Positions 45,024 to 55,801 of a stretch of DNA of 64,000 bases are shown here, piece by piece (position 1 is the first letter of the stretch; each line of letters opens with the position of its first letter). The stretch is taken from NCBI RefSeq assembly GCF_034259325.1, contig NZ_JAXIVS010000020.1, positions 1-64,000 on the forward strand, read 5' to 3'. The notes under the pieces are model-generated. The model ran no database searches. It was not told the DNA's origin and saw only the letters and a program-made list of their open reading frames with translations. The stretch is from Hyalangium ruber. GTDB lineage: Bacteria > Myxococcota > Myxococcia > Myxococcales > Myxococcaceae. The position numbers were made by a program, and so were the translations under genes.

Positions 45024-46849
45024 CGTGCAGGGCCCAGGCTTCGTCCCGCGAGTTCAGCGGGTGCTGCCGAGAGCTGCTCGATGCGCCGCTGAGGCAACGC
45101 ACGAAACAGCAACCAGCCTCCGCTTTCGAGCGGCCCCTTCACCAGCTGCCCGGTATCGAGCAGCTGGTGTCCGATGAAGGAGGCGCTGTCCTTCAAGGAG
45201 AGCTGGAACCGGACCTGATCCAGCCGCCCGTCATCCAGTTTTGCCCGGCCCTCCACGTAGACACTGTCATCGCGCACGAAGAGCTGCGAGGCACCCTCGA
45301 CGCGGCCATAGGAGTTGTCCGCGAGGACGAGCTCGAAGTCTTCGCCACGCACCACCGAGGGGCTGTCCCCGCTCGGGGTGTGGCCCACGACCAGGCGGTG
45401 GATCCCCTCGCGGGTCAGCCTCGCGACCAGCTCTTGTGAAGGCAGCGTCGGGTGGTTGTTCTCGTCGGCCATGCGCCCATACACCACGCTGGCGGTGTTG
45501 ATGCGATCGCCTGGGGTTGGTGCCTGATAGGCAATGACCGGCTCCCAGGCGGGGAGACCTTCCGAATCGAACCGCCACTCGATGAAGGCCTCGAGTTGCT
45601 CTGCGTACCAGCGGTTGAGGGCCTCAGCCCATGCGTCCACTCCCTCAATGGGAGCACGTGATGGCACATGCCCGACGCTGTGCTCATGCACCCCTCCGTG
45701 GACGAAGAGGGTATTGCCGATGCGGTGGACCAGTCGGCACGCGACCAGGTAGTCGCGCAGCAGGCCTCCGGGGCCCAAATCTTCGAGGAAGCTATCGACG
45801 ACGGCTTCGTCGCTCGCGGGGAGGCCGTTAGCGGTCAGTTCTTCCTGGCGGAACGCGAAGGCCTCACGCGCGCCCATGGTGTTCTCGAAGATCCACCGCA
45901 GGAGCACCGGTCGCGGAGCTGCCCGCACCTCCGCGGGCGCCCGCGAGGGAGGGAATCCATTCAGCTCGCGCATCAAGCGCAGCTTGTTGATGTCACGGTT
46001 GCCCGCGAGCATCACCACCTGCGAGGGCTGCCGGCGCCAGGCCTCGAGCAGTACCCGCATCAACCGGCGCCCCGCGGCGCCCCGGTCGATGGCATCTCCC
46101 CCGTACACGAACGTCGCCCCTGGCCGCACCGTGAGCCGATCTCCTGGCTCGAGGGAGACCAGCGGATTGTCCTGGCAGAAGCTGGTCAGCTTCTCCCAGA
46201 TGCCCTCCACATCCGTGAGGTACGCCACGGAATAGTCGGCCTTGCTCGTCTCCGCAGCTGCGGTGGCGCGGGCAGCCTCGGCACGCGCCATGATTTCGGC
46301 GATCACCGTTGTCTTGGCATCGGCGTAGTTCTGCACGTACTTCCAGGTGCGTGAGGCCAGGTCCCGCTTGGTGGCTGCGTATAGTTCACGATCGGCTTCG
46401 TTCGCTCGCAACCAGTCACGCATCATCAGCATACGGGTGATCTCTCGCGAGCCGCTGCTAAAGACATGCATGTTCACCTCGGGGTGGGCCCCTTTCAGGA
46501 GACGGTGCTGCTCCCACTCCGGCTCGCGAATGCGAAGCTGATAGCCCGCGGATTCCAGCGCGGGGACGTAGGCCGACTCATCGCTGGAGTCCGCCACGGC
46601 GACGATGATGTCGATGATGGGCTTGGCCATCAGTCCTGGTACCGAGGTGGAGCCGGCGTGCTCGATCATGAGAGCCCGCTCCCCCAGCGCCGCACGAATC
46701 TTCGCAGCCTCCCGAGCAAACAGAACCGGCCATTCCGGATCGTAGGCGACGAGGAGGATCTGGCCGTTGACCTCCGTGGGCGCACCGATTGTCGCCGCAT
46801 GCAGTTCCTCATCCGTGGTCGGCTCTTTCGCCCGGTTGCGATCGCTCAT
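45020..46849 (-). CDS. GrpB-domain / metallophosphatase fusion protein
   Basis: 609 residues. Residues 25-195 are a GrpB domain (nucleotidyltransferase fold): YDPEWPVLFAREAAKI, IEHAGSTSVPGLMAKPIIDI, and EVNMHVF. Residues 205-540 are a calcineurin-like phosphatase: YLTDVEG in place of the usual DIHG, FVYGGDAIDRG, LAGNRDINKLRL, LFVHGGVH and VVGHTPSGDS supply the metal ligands. A second, beta-rich domain ends the protein. Such a fusion may make and break the same bond, but neither substrate is known. Not clearly in an operon; convergent with the kinase gene. Confidence 0.85.
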   Translation of the reverse strand: MSDRNRAKEPTTDEELHAATIGAPTEVNGQILLVAYDPEWPVLFAREAAKIRAALGERALMIEHAGSTSVPGLMAKPIIDIIVAVADSSDESAYVPALESAGYQLRIREPEWEQHRLLKGAHPEVNMHVFSSGSREITRMLMMRDWLRANEADRELYAATKRDLASRTWKYVQNYADAKTTVIAEIMARAEAARATAAAETSKADYSVAYLTDVEGIWEKLTSFCQDNPLVSLEPGDRLTVRPGATFVYGGDAIDRGAAGRRLMRVLLEAWRRQPSQVVMLAGNRDINKLRLMRELNGFPPSRAPAEVRAAPRPVLLRWIFENTMGAREAFAFRQEELTANGLPASDEAVVDSFLEDLGPGGLLRDYLVACRLVHRIGNTLFVHGGVHEHSVGHVPSRAPIEGVDAWAEALNRWYAEQLEAFIEWRFDSEGLPAWEPVIAYQAPTPGDRINTASVVYGRMADENNHPTLPSQELVARLTREGIHRLVVGHTPSGDSPSVVRGEDFELVLADNSYGRVEGASQLFVRDDSVYVEGRAKLDDGRLDQVRFQLSLKDSASFIGHQLLDTGQLVKGPLESGGWLLFRALPQRRIEQLSAAPAELAGRSLGPAR

Positions 46850-46912
46850 GGCATCTCCTCGACGCGGCTGAACTACGGGTCGGCCGCCGCCGCACCGGCC
46901 GCTTCCCGGAGT

Positions 46913-47392
46913 TCAGTCCGGCACTTCTCGTGTCATCTCGACCATGGTGGGGCGCCAGCCATGTCGGGTGAAGAATCGCTGCGCCGCCTCGTTCTTCGAG
47001 GCGCTCATGAGGATGACCCGGGGAACCCCCAACGCGGCGAAGCGTCGCATCAGCTCCTCGATCAGCAGCGTCCCCGCCCCCGTGCAGCGCGCGGCCTCCT
47101 CGACCCAGATGTCGTGCAGGCCCCCGCAGCGGTCTCTCAGCGCATTCCAGTCGCGCTCTTCGACGCGGCCGTAGGCGTAGCCGATCACCTCTCCGTCCCG
47201 CTCCGCCACGAGCACCACCGCCTCCTTCGCCTTCAGCTCCTTGCCCAGCCACCAGCGATAGCCGGCCTCCACGTCATCCGGGAGCATGAAGCGCGCGGCA
47301 TCGAAGCCGTGGTGCTGGCGGACCAGCGCGGCGCCCATGCGGCCCAGGGCCTCCGCGTCCGCGGGCCTGGCGGGACGAACGGTGACGGTCAT
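46913..47392 (-). CDS. GNAT-family acetyltransferase
   Basis: 159 residues. VTVRPARPADAEALGRMGAA starts the GNAT fold; RCTGAGTLLIEELMRRFAAL is the acetyl-CoA loop; ASKNEAAQRFFTRHGWRP is the last strand pair. Substrate unknown. It follows the phosphoglucomutase gene by 11 bases and is probably co-transcribed. Confidence 0.88.
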   Translation of the reverse strand: MTVTVRPARPADAEALGRMGAALVRQHHGFDAARFMLPDDVEAGYRWWLGKELKAKEAVVLVAERDGEVIGYAYGRVEERDWNALRDRCGGLHDIWVEEAARCTGAGTLLIEELMRRFAALGVPRVILMSASKNEAAQRFFTRHGWRPTMVEMTREVPD

Positions 47393-47403
47393 GGCAAGGA
47401 CCC

Positions 47404-49041
<1,638 letters not shown>

Positions 49042-49164
49042 GGTGGCGGATGATACGTAGCCCGCGCCCTCCGTCAGGAGGGAAGTGAACCCCCGAGCCA
49101 AAATCGTCCACTTTCAGGGGGTTTCCATAACCTGCAATCGCCCTGCCTTTCGATCGTAAGCTGT

Positions 49165-49190
49165 GGGAGGGGATCCGTGCGTCCCCTCCC
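49165..49190 (+). promoter_or_regulatory. Leader hairpin directly before a ribosome site
   Basis: GGGAGGGGA (49165-49173) and TCCCCTCCC (49182-49190) form a perfect 9-bp GC-rich stem with an 8-base loop, ending where the ribosome site AAGGAG (49191-49196) of the next gene begins. It could limit or time translation, or be a protein-binding site. Confidence 0.45.
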
Positions 49191-49205
49191 AAGGAGCCGT
49201 GGACC

Positions 49206-50744
49206 ATGAAGAAGCTGCTGGTGTTCGTCGTGCTGCTGGCCCTGGGGGCTGGGGCCGCGTATCACTTCGGCTACCTGGATCGCTTCGGCCTGGGCGGGGC
49301 CAGAACACGGCTCATCCCCAAGGATCCCGCCCTGCTCTCCTACTTCGGGCCGGACACCCGCGAGTTGCTGCTCGTGCAGGCCACCGAGCTCGACGTCCGC
49401 CTCTCGGGCGAGTCCCAAGCCAAGCTCAAGCAGGAGCTGACGGACTTCCACACGAAGACCGGCATCCACGCGCTCAAGGACGTGGACGCGATCGCCGCGG
49501 CCAATGGGTTCGGCGTCGTCCGAGGGCACTTCGACTGGGGCCGGCTCTCGACCTTCCTCCAGTCCGAGGGCTACACGCTCACCGAGCTGGGAGGAGTCCG
49601 CGCGGCGGTGAAGTCCCAGGCCGTGGACGTGGCGCTCGATGGGCGCTACCTGCTGATCGGCCCGCGTGGAGCGCTGGAGCAGGCGCTCGCGCGCAAGCGG
49701 CAGGGCCAGGGCCTCGAAGACGGCAGCCCCATCGTGAAGGCCCTGGATGAGATCGGCTGGAAGCATGCCCTGGTGGGCGGCGTGGTGGCCGGCTCGCAGT
49801 TGGCGGCGCTCCCAGGCGGCGTGGAAATGCAGGTGCAGTCCATCCTGGGGGCGCTCGACCTGAACGCGGAGGGCTTCGAGCTGCGCGGGACCGCCGTCAC
49901 CGGCGGCAAGGATGAGGGCGAGGCGCTGCACGCGACCCTGGAGACGATGCGCAAGGCCTTCCTGCTCCGGATGACCCTGGACCCGAGCCCCGAGGCGCGC
50001 ACGCTGCGCGAGTCCCTCGAGAAGGCCACCCTCGAGGCCGATGCCCAGGGGCGCGTGCGCGGCGCCATTCGCTTCCCCTACGCGCTGGCGGATCAGGCCT
50101 CCGCGAACCTCTCCCGCTCCCAGCTCCCCGCGGGGCTCCAGAGCCTCAGCCTGCCCTCCGAGGATGAGGAGCCCGCCCCCTCCAGCCCGCCGTCCGCCAC
50201 TCCAAGCCAGCCCACGTCCACGTCCACGCCGGTGGCCTCCGTCTCGGCGCCCGTCACCGTGGACTGGAAGCCTCCCGTGCTCGGGGTGCTGCTGCTCGTG
50301 GTCGCCCTGGTGACCATGGGCGCCAAGGCGCGCCCGGGGATGTTCAACGTCCTGTTCCACCCGCTCTTCCTGCTGCCGTTCCTCGTCACCACCCTGGGCG
50401 TGTTCGTGTTCCGGTGGACGGGCCACGCGGGCGGTGCGTTCGACGTGCTCGCCCTGCCGATGCCCGAGTGGCACCGCTTCGTCTCCTTCCCCGTGGCGCA
50501 GACCCTGGCGCTCAGCGCCGCGGTGCCCATGGTCTTCGCCATCCTCTCCGGCCCGGTGCCGTTGCTGCGACGGTTCGCCGCGGGGCTGGGAGTCGGCTTC
50601 AGCGCCTACCTCGTGGTGAAGGCTTTCGCAGGCACCAGCCTGCCGCTGATTCCTCCGGCCTATACGCTGTACTGGTACGCGGGTAACGCGCTGGCCGCGC
50701 TGCTGATGGCCCGGCTCACCATTCCGCCGCGCCGGGCGAAGTAG
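49206..50744 (+). CDS. Membrane protein with N-terminal export signal and C-terminal helix bundle
   Basis: 512 residues; AAGGAG nine bases upstream. MKKLLVFVVLLALGAGAAYH anchors or exports the N-terminus. Residues 25-310 are a soluble alpha/beta part with LVQATELDVRL, FGVVRGHFDW and YLLIGPRGALEQALARKR, resembling DUF3352-type domains. A Ser/Thr/Pro linker (about 318-350) leads to five or so membrane helices (VLGVLLLVVALVTMG, LFLLPFLVTTLGVFVF, LYWYAGNALAALLMARL). Function not known. It is divergent from pgm. Confidence 0.75.
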   Translation: MKKLLVFVVLLALGAGAAYHFGYLDRFGLGGARTRLIPKDPALLSYFGPDTRELLLVQATELDVRLSGESQAKLKQELTDFHTKTGIHALKDVDAIAAANGFGVVRGHFDWGRLSTFLQSEGYTLTELGGVRAAVKSQAVDVALDGRYLLIGPRGALEQALARKRQGQGLEDGSPIVKALDEIGWKHALVGGVVAGSQLAALPGGVEMQVQSILGALDLNAEGFELRGTAVTGGKDEGEALHATLETMRKAFLLRMTLDPSPEARTLRESLEKATLEADAQGRVRGAIRFPYALADQASANLSRSQLPAGLQSLSLPSEDEEPAPSSPPSATPSQPTSTSTPVASVSAPVTVDWKPPVLGVLLLVVALVTMGAKARPGMFNVLFHPLFLLPFLVTTLGVFVFRWTGHAGGAFDVLALPMPEWHRFVSFPVAQTLALSAAVPMVFAILSGPVPLLRRFAAGLGVGFSAYLVVKAFAGTSLPLIPPAYTLYWYAGNALAALLMARLTIPPRRAK

Positions 50745-50765
50745 CCGCGCCTCGGGCAAAAAAAA

Positions 50766-50807
50766 GCACTGCCCTCGCCGCCGGTCGGGGAGCAACGGGG
50801 GCAGTGC
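50766..50807 (-). terminator. Rho-independent terminator (minus strand)
   Basis: GCACTGCCC at 50766-50774 pairs with GGGCAGTGC at 50799-50807. On the minus strand the stem is followed by eight T (A-run at 50758-50765). It would end the transcript of the hypothetical gene at 50930-52087, about 120 bases past its stop. Having no T-run on the plus strand, it is not a good terminator for the gene ending at 50744. Confidence 0.75.
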
Positions 50808-50929
50808 GTACATGACTGCGAGACCCGACATAACAGGAAAGCCGTATTATTTCAAATACAACGGCAATCCATATCTCCTTGTACTAACGGTCAGTCCTAA
50901 ATTTCAAGAAAACCAATGGTTTGCGGCGG

Positions 50930-52087
50930 CTAGCGGTCCACCCTCCAGGCCTGCTCCACCAGCCCCTCCAACGAATGCGGGAGTTCCTGCCAGCCCCGCA
51001 TCACGGTGGTGCCCATGGCGCGCTTCCAGATGAAGGTCCTCAGCACATCGGCGACCCGGTTGGCCTCCGCTCCCTGGGGGAGTTGATCCGCCCGGCGGGC
51101 GCGCTGCCGGAGCCGCTCCCATTCGAGATCCGAGAGGCTCCGCGGGTCCTCGGGGCGCTCCGCGCCGAACGCGGCCCAGAGCTCATGGGCCAGCTCGAGC
51201 AGGCCCGCCCGCGCCTCCGCCACGGTGGGCGAGGCGGACAGTCGGGCCTCCGGCTCGCTCTGGCGGATAGACACCCAGCACGCCAGCTCGAGTCGCTCGG
51301 CCTCGGTGGGGACCAGGGGGCTGAACCGGGTGCGCACCAGCGCCTCCAGGCTCCGGCGAGCGCTCGCGCGCCAGTACTCGGCATGCAGCAACAGCTCGGG
51401 GCCGGTGCGGGGCGGATGCAGGGGAGCCCGCTCGGCGCGCTTGCGCAGATCGCCCGCCAGTCCGCCGGTCCGGTCCACCCGGGCGAGCCGGGACCATGCC
51501 GCGGCCAGCGCCGCCTCGCCCCGGGGCCACTCCTGGCGCAGCGCCTCCGCCTCCCGAGCCGAGAAGGAAACCCCGGCCTCGGGATCGATCCCCTGGGCGA
51601 AGAGCGCTTCCAGCAGCCTGCCGAACGCGGCCAGCTCTCGCACCGCGGGCAGTGCCTCGGGGAGGAGCTCCAGCGCCGTGGCGCCGCGCTGGGCGGGGAG
51701 AACCTCTCGCGGCAGGGTGAGCAGCCGCTCTTCCAGCATCGTCAGCAGTTCCAGGAGCGACGCTTCCGGGCCTCGCGCGAGCCGCTGGACGAGGCTCCGC
51801 GCCAGCTTCTCCCGAAGCGCCTGGACCTCGTGCAGGCCCTGCACGGTCGGGCTGAGCGCGGGCCAGGACTCGGCCTGGGCTCGGCGCAGGGCGGCACCGA
51901 GCGCCTCGTCCACGCGCGCCTGCGCCTCCAGCGCCTCCTTCAGCAGCGGCAGCTCCTTGCGAAGCCGCTCCTCCCAGGCCTTCGCGCCGAGCCCTTCGAG
52001 CAGCCTCCGGTACCGGAGCTGGGCGGCTTCCAACAGCTCCGCCCTGCCCTCCAGGCGCAGCCGGTACTCGTCCACGCGCGGTCCCAT
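50930..52087 (-). CDS. Helical hypothetical protein
   Basis: 385 residues. Almost wholly alpha-helical, Leu-, Ala-, Arg- and Glu-rich (RRLLEGLGAKAWEERLRKEL, LLELLTMLEERLLTLP), with coiled-coil potential and no signal peptide or membrane span. No catalytic motif and no known family. Coding is supported by codon pattern and a terminator downstream. The start is ATG at 52087; no strong ribosome site. Confidence 0.7.
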   Translation of the reverse strand: MGPRVDEYRLRLEGRAELLEAAQLRYRRLLEGLGAKAWEERLRKELPLLKEALEAQARVDEALGAALRRAQAESWPALSPTVQGLHEVQALREKLARSLVQRLARGPEASLLELLTMLEERLLTLPREVLPAQRGATALELLPEALPAVRELAAFGRLLEALFAQGIDPEAGVSFSAREAEALRQEWPRGEAALAAAWSRLARVDRTGGLAGDLRKRAERAPLHPPRTGPELLLHAEYWRASARRSLEALVRTRFSPLVPTEAERLELACWVSIRQSEPEARLSASPTVAEARAGLLELAHELWAAFGAERPEDPRSLSDLEWERLRQRARRADQLPQGAEANRVADVLRTFIWKRAMGTTVMRGWQELPHSLEGLVEQAWRVDR

Positions 52088-52118
52088 CGCCGCGGACTAT
52101 AGCCTCCGCGTGCTCAAC

Positions 52119-52694
52119 TCACTTCGCGGACTCTCGCAGGGGCTTCAGCGCCTCGGCCCACCGGAGCAGCTCGTTGAGCAGGGTGGTCGCCGCCTTGGTG
52201 TGGTGCTCCGAGGGCGTGAAGTTCTTGTTGGCATCCAGGTACTGGGCATACATCTGGATCGCCACCTGCTCGGGGATCGGCATCACCTTGAGCGCGACGA
52301 GGCTCTGCTTCTCCACCTGCACCGCGCGAAGCCCGCCCGAGAGGCCGCCGTAGCTCACGAAGCCCGCCGGCTTGTAGGCCCACTCGTGGAACACGTAGTC
52401 CAGCGCGTTCACGAGCGCCGGCGGTGGCCCGTGGTTGTACTCCGGCGTCACGAAGACGTAGGCGTCCGCCGCGTTGACGATCGCGCTCCACGCCTTCGTG
52501 TGCTCGTGCTGGTACAGCCGGCGCACCGGGTGCTCGGGCTCGTCCATCAGCGGCAGGTTGAGCTCCGCCAGGTCCACGAGCCGCACCTCGAACTTCCCGT
52601 GCTGCGTCGCGAACTCGTGGAACCACTTGCCGATGGTCAGGCCCACCCTGCCAGGGCGGGTGCTGCAGAGGATGACGTGAAGCTTCGGGGCCAA
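52119..52694 (-). CDS. NADPH-dependent FMN reductase
   Basis: 191 residues if it begins at TTG 52694, for which GGAG lies six bases upstream; a second TTG at 52706 is possible. APKLHVILCSTRPGRVGLTI is the flavodoxin-like phosphate loop (STRPGRxG), VFVTPEYNHGPPPALVNALD the FMN-site motif of NAD(P)H-dependent FMN reductases (PEYN). It reduces FMN or quinones. It follows the pirin gene by 20 bases, so both are probably transcribed together and may answer oxidative or quinone stress. Confidence 0.88.
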   Translation of the reverse strand: MAPKLHVILCSTRPGRVGLTIGKWFHEFATQHGKFEVRLVDLAELNLPLMDEPEHPVRRLYQHEHTKAWSAIVNAADAYVFVTPEYNHGPPPALVNALDYVFHEWAYKPAGFVSYGGLSGGLRAVQVEKQSLVALKVMPIPEQVAIQMYAQYLDANKNFTPSEHHTKAATTLLNELLRWAEALKPLRESAK

Positions 52695-52714
52695 GGTGTG
52701 CTCCAAAAAGTGGG

Positions 52715-53752
52715 TCAGCCGATCTTCTCGATGCGACCGTCGGCGTGCCGCGCGAAGCGGCCCTCCGTCCTCGGATGCACGGGACCATGGTTGGCGAACG
52801 GCCAGCCGCCGAACTGCGTGCGGTGGTAGTCGGCGAACGCCTGCTGAATCTCCGCCTGCGAGTTCATCACGAAGGGGCCGTACTGCACGACGCGCTCACC
52901 GATGGGCCGGCCCTGCAGCAGCAGCAGCTCGGTCTCGGCGGGCCCGTTCTCCAGCTTCACGGCCACGTCGGGGCGGAGCTTCACCGCCATGTTCGAGCCG
53001 ACCGACAGCGTGCCGACCTGCAGCGAGCTGCCCCGGAAGAAGTACAGCGTGCGGTTGGTGCCCTTCGCGGCCTTGGGCAGCGTCCACTCGGCCCCCGGTG
53101 CCATCTTGATCGTCCAGATGGCCACGTCCGAGTCCGCATGGGCCGCCCACGACTTCGGCGGAGGGGGTGGCGTCTTCTCTCCCGCCAGCTTGCCCGCCAC
53201 CACTTTGACCTCGGTGGCCCTGCCCGCCGCATCCTTCGCGATGTGCTTGGGGATGGTGTTGCTCCACAACATCGAAAAGTGGGGCTCCACCATCTTGTTG
53301 GCGCTCGGCAGGTTGAGCCAGATCTGGAACAGCTCGACCGGGTTCGGCGCGTTCTGGTGAACCAGGGGGAACATCTCCGAATGGACGATGCCCCCGCCGG
53401 CGGTGAGCCACTGCACGTCGCCGTTGCCGAAGCGAGCGGTGGCGCCCAGCGAGTCCGAGTGGTCGATGTAGCCGCGCCGGACGATCGTCACCGTCTCGAA
53501 GCCCCGGTGCGGGTGCTGAGGGAAGCCGGGCACCACGTCACCGTGGTACATGCGCCACCCGTCCTTCCCCTCGAAGTCCTGGCCGATGCGCCGACCGGCC
53601 AGGGAGGCCGCGGGTCCCATCTGCTCGTTCCCCTTCGGGTAGGCGTCGTCATGGTGGACGCAGAAGAGGAACGGATCGGATGTCTCCCACGGCATCCCCT
53701 GCAGGGGCTTCACGCTCAGCACGGCTTCGTCGCTCACACGGACCTCGACCAC
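52715..53752 (-). CDS. Pirin-family protein
   Basis: 345 residues; start GTG at 53752 or a GTG a few codons on. Double cupin fold: GFPQHPHRGFETVTIVRRGY, VQWLTAGGGIVHSEMFP carry the metal ligands (HPHRG, GxxHxE), and the C-terminal cupin has GRPIGERVVQYGPFVMNS. Pirins bind iron and some have quercetinase activity; others regulate partner proteins. Length (345) is longer than E. coli YhhW (231) but normal for the wider group. Upstream of the FMN reductase in one unit. Confidence 0.9.
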   Translation of the reverse strand: MVEVRVSDEAVLSVKPLQGMPWETSDPFLFCVHHDDAYPKGNEQMGPAASLAGRRIGQDFEGKDGWRMYHGDVVPGFPQHPHRGFETVTIVRRGYIDHSDSLGATARFGNGDVQWLTAGGGIVHSEMFPLVHQNAPNPVELFQIWLNLPSANKMVEPHFSMLWSNTIPKHIAKDAAGRATEVKVVAGKLAGEKTPPPPPKSWAAHADSDVAIWTIKMAPGAEWTLPKAAKGTNRTLYFFRGSSLQVGTLSVGSNMAVKLRPDVAVKLENGPAETELLLLQGRPIGERVVQYGPFVMNSQAEIQQAFADYHRTQFGGWPFANHGPVHPRTEGRFARHADGRIEKIG

Positions 53753-53811
53753 ATTGGGGTGTGCCGGAATCTAATCGGCGGTGATCGAGCGTCGCAACGC
53801 GGACTTTCCCC

Positions 53812-54246
53812 TCAGTGCAGGGTGCGCTTGAGGCGGCTGAGTTGCGCGTGCGTGCGCTTCTGCGCCGGCAGCAGCTCCATGCGGACGAAGCGGCGCGCCT
53901 CACCGTGGACCTGATCCATGTCCCGCTGGTAGTCCGCCAGCCCGTGGTCCTCGCCCTCCTCGAGGGCCTGGATGGCCGCCTTCTCTCCGAGCGAGTCGGC
54001 CCCCGCCTGGACGAGCTTCGCGAACACGCCCCAAGGGCCCGAGCCCTCGACCGGCGTACCGCCGAGCCTGGAGATGCGATCGCGGAGCGCCTCCACCCGC
54101 TGCTCATGGTCCTGCTGGCAGGTCTCCAGCACCGTACGGTGGGCGTCCGAGACGTGGCCTATCGCCTGGCGGTAGGTCTCCACGGCGGAGATCTCTCCCT
54201 GCAGGAACGAGTTGAGCGCGTCGACGGACTTATCGGTCTGGGCCAT
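53812..54246 (-). CDS. DUF2383-like four-helix protein
   Basis: 144 residues. KSVDALNSFLQGEISAVETY, RQAIGHVSDAH, QDHEQRVEALRDRI and EDHGLADYQRDMD carry the Glu/His pattern of a ferritin-like bundle, matching DUF2383/PA2169-type proteins. Role unknown, probably stress-related; may bind metal. Alone between the pirin and the amidohydrolase genes. Confidence 0.78.
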   Translation of the reverse strand: MAQTDKSVDALNSFLQGEISAVETYRQAIGHVSDAHRTVLETCQQDHEQRVEALRDRISRLGGTPVEGSGPWGVFAKLVQAGADSLGEKAAIQALEEGEDHGLADYQRDMDQVHGEARRFVRMELLPAQKRTHAQLSRLKRTLH

Positions 54247-54352
54247 GGGTGTCCTCCTCCATTCGCGAGAGGTGTTTCGCGCAAAGGTGAGGCATTCCCG
54301 GAGAACGGCAACGAGGGCTCCCCCCCTCGCTGCCCCCCGCCTGCCCGCTTCC

Positions 54353-55675
54353 CTACGGCTGGCCCAGGACCTCCAGGGCGGCGGTGGTCAGCGTGGTGAC
54401 GCCCGTGCGCAGCGTCCGCTCGCGGTCCGGCGCGAAGATGCCAGAGTGGAGCGAGGGCAACGTCGCCCCCGACTTCTGGGCCTGCTGGTGCTTGCCCGGC
54501 TCCACCGTGCCGATCCACAGCATCGCCGCCGGCACGCCCGCGCGGCCGTACTCGGAGAAGTCCTCCCCGCCCATGACCGGGTTGCCCTCCTTGAGGTTCT
54601 GCGCGCCCAGCACGCGCGTCAGGGCAGCCACCACCCGCTTCATGAGCTCCGGATCATTGTAGGTGGCCGGCGTGCCCTCGGTGATGGCCACCTCGGGCGC
54701 GCGGGGAGAGCCCGCCACCTGGGACTCGCCCTTCGCGATGCGCTCGATGGCGTCGAGCACCTGCTTGCGGACCTCGGGCTTGTAGGTGCGCACCGTGAGT
54801 TGGAGCTTCACCTCGTCGGGGATGATGTTGTGCTTGGTGCCGCCGTGGATGGAGCCCACCGTCACCACCGCGGGCTCCAGCGGGTTCTTCTCGCGGCTCA
54901 CGATGGTCTGCAGCGCCACCACGTACCGGGCCGCCAGCAGGATGGGGTCCACCGTGGTGTGCGGGTAGGCCCCGTGGCCGCCCTTGCCGTAGAGGGTGAC
55001 GTCCACCGAGTCCACGTTCGCCAGGGCGAAGCCGGACACGTACTCCACCGTCCCGGCCGCCGCCGTGGACGAGTTGTGGACGGCCAGGGCGAAGTCCGGC
55101 TTGGGGAAGCGCTTGAAGAGGCCCGCCTCGAGCATCTTCCGCGCTCCGTCGCCGCGCTCCTCGGCCGGCTGCCCCACCATCATCACCGTGCCCCGCCAGC
55201 GCTCCTTGTTCTTCGCCAGCAGCGTGGCCACGCCCGTCCACACCGTCATGTGCATGTCATGCCCGCAGGCGTGCATCACCGGCACCGTCTGCCCGCCCGG
55301 GTCCACCGCCGTCACCTTGCTGGCGTAGGGCAGCCCCGTCTTCTCCTCCACCGGCAGCGCGTCCATGTCCGTGCGCAGCATCACCGTGGGGCCCTTGCCG
55401 TTGCGCAGGATTCCCACCACGCCATGCCCGCCTACCTTCTGCGTCACCTCGAAGCCCAGGGCGCGCAGGCGCTCGGCCATCTTCGCCGCCGTCTTCTCCT
55501 CCTGCGTGGACAGCTCGGGCGTCTGATGGAGATCCCGGTAGAGCGCGTCCAGCTCGGGGTACAGCCCATCCAGGCCTTGCAGCACGCGAGGCGCCGTGCC
55601 CCCTGGCTCCGCGGCGAGCGAGCTACCGCTCAGCGCCAGAAGGGTGAGGGTCCACCAGGCAGATCGTCGAAGCAC
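54353..55675 (-). CDS. Secreted M20 amidohydrolase (hippurate/amino-acylase type)
   Basis: 440 residues from GTG at 55675 (GGAGGA just upstream; a TTG at 55690 is also in frame). Signal peptide SAWWTLTLLALSGSSLAA. M20D-type amidohydrolase: DLHQTPELSTQEEKTA, VMLRTDMDALPVEE, MHACGHDMHMTV, GQPAEERGDGARKMLEAGLF, and later VMGGEDFSEY. All metal ligands (Cys/His HACGHD, Glu pair, His) are present. It should cleave N-acylated amino acids or aminobenzoyl compounds outside the cytoplasm. Confidence 0.9.
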   Translation of the reverse strand: MLRRSAWWTLTLLALSGSSLAAEPGGTAPRVLQGLDGLYPELDALYRDLHQTPELSTQEEKTAAKMAERLRALGFEVTQKVGGHGVVGILRNGKGPTVMLRTDMDALPVEEKTGLPYASKVTAVDPGGQTVPVMHACGHDMHMTVWTGVATLLAKNKERWRGTVMMVGQPAEERGDGARKMLEAGLFKRFPKPDFALAVHNSSTAAAGTVEYVSGFALANVDSVDVTLYGKGGHGAYPHTTVDPILLAARYVVALQTIVSREKNPLEPAVVTVGSIHGGTKHNIIPDEVKLQLTVRTYKPEVRKQVLDAIERIAKGESQVAGSPRAPEVAITEGTPATYNDPELMKRVVAALTRVLGAQNLKEGNPVMGGEDFSEYGRAGVPAAMLWIGTVEPGKHQQAQKSGATLPSLHSGIFAPDRERTLRTGVTTLTTAALEVLGQP

Positions 55676-55801
55676 GCTTCCTCCGTTCAAGAGACACGAG
55701 GTGCGATTACAACACAGCGCGCCATGCCTGGAGTGCGAAGAGCGTCACTCACCAGGTCGCCTATTTTCCAGGTAACTGGGATGCAGTAGCTTCCCCGCCC
55801 C

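Noticed and set aside
50812-51033. Small plus-strand gene in the AT-rich island
   Set aside because: It runs into the antisense of the helical gene and becomes Pro-rich; no domain.
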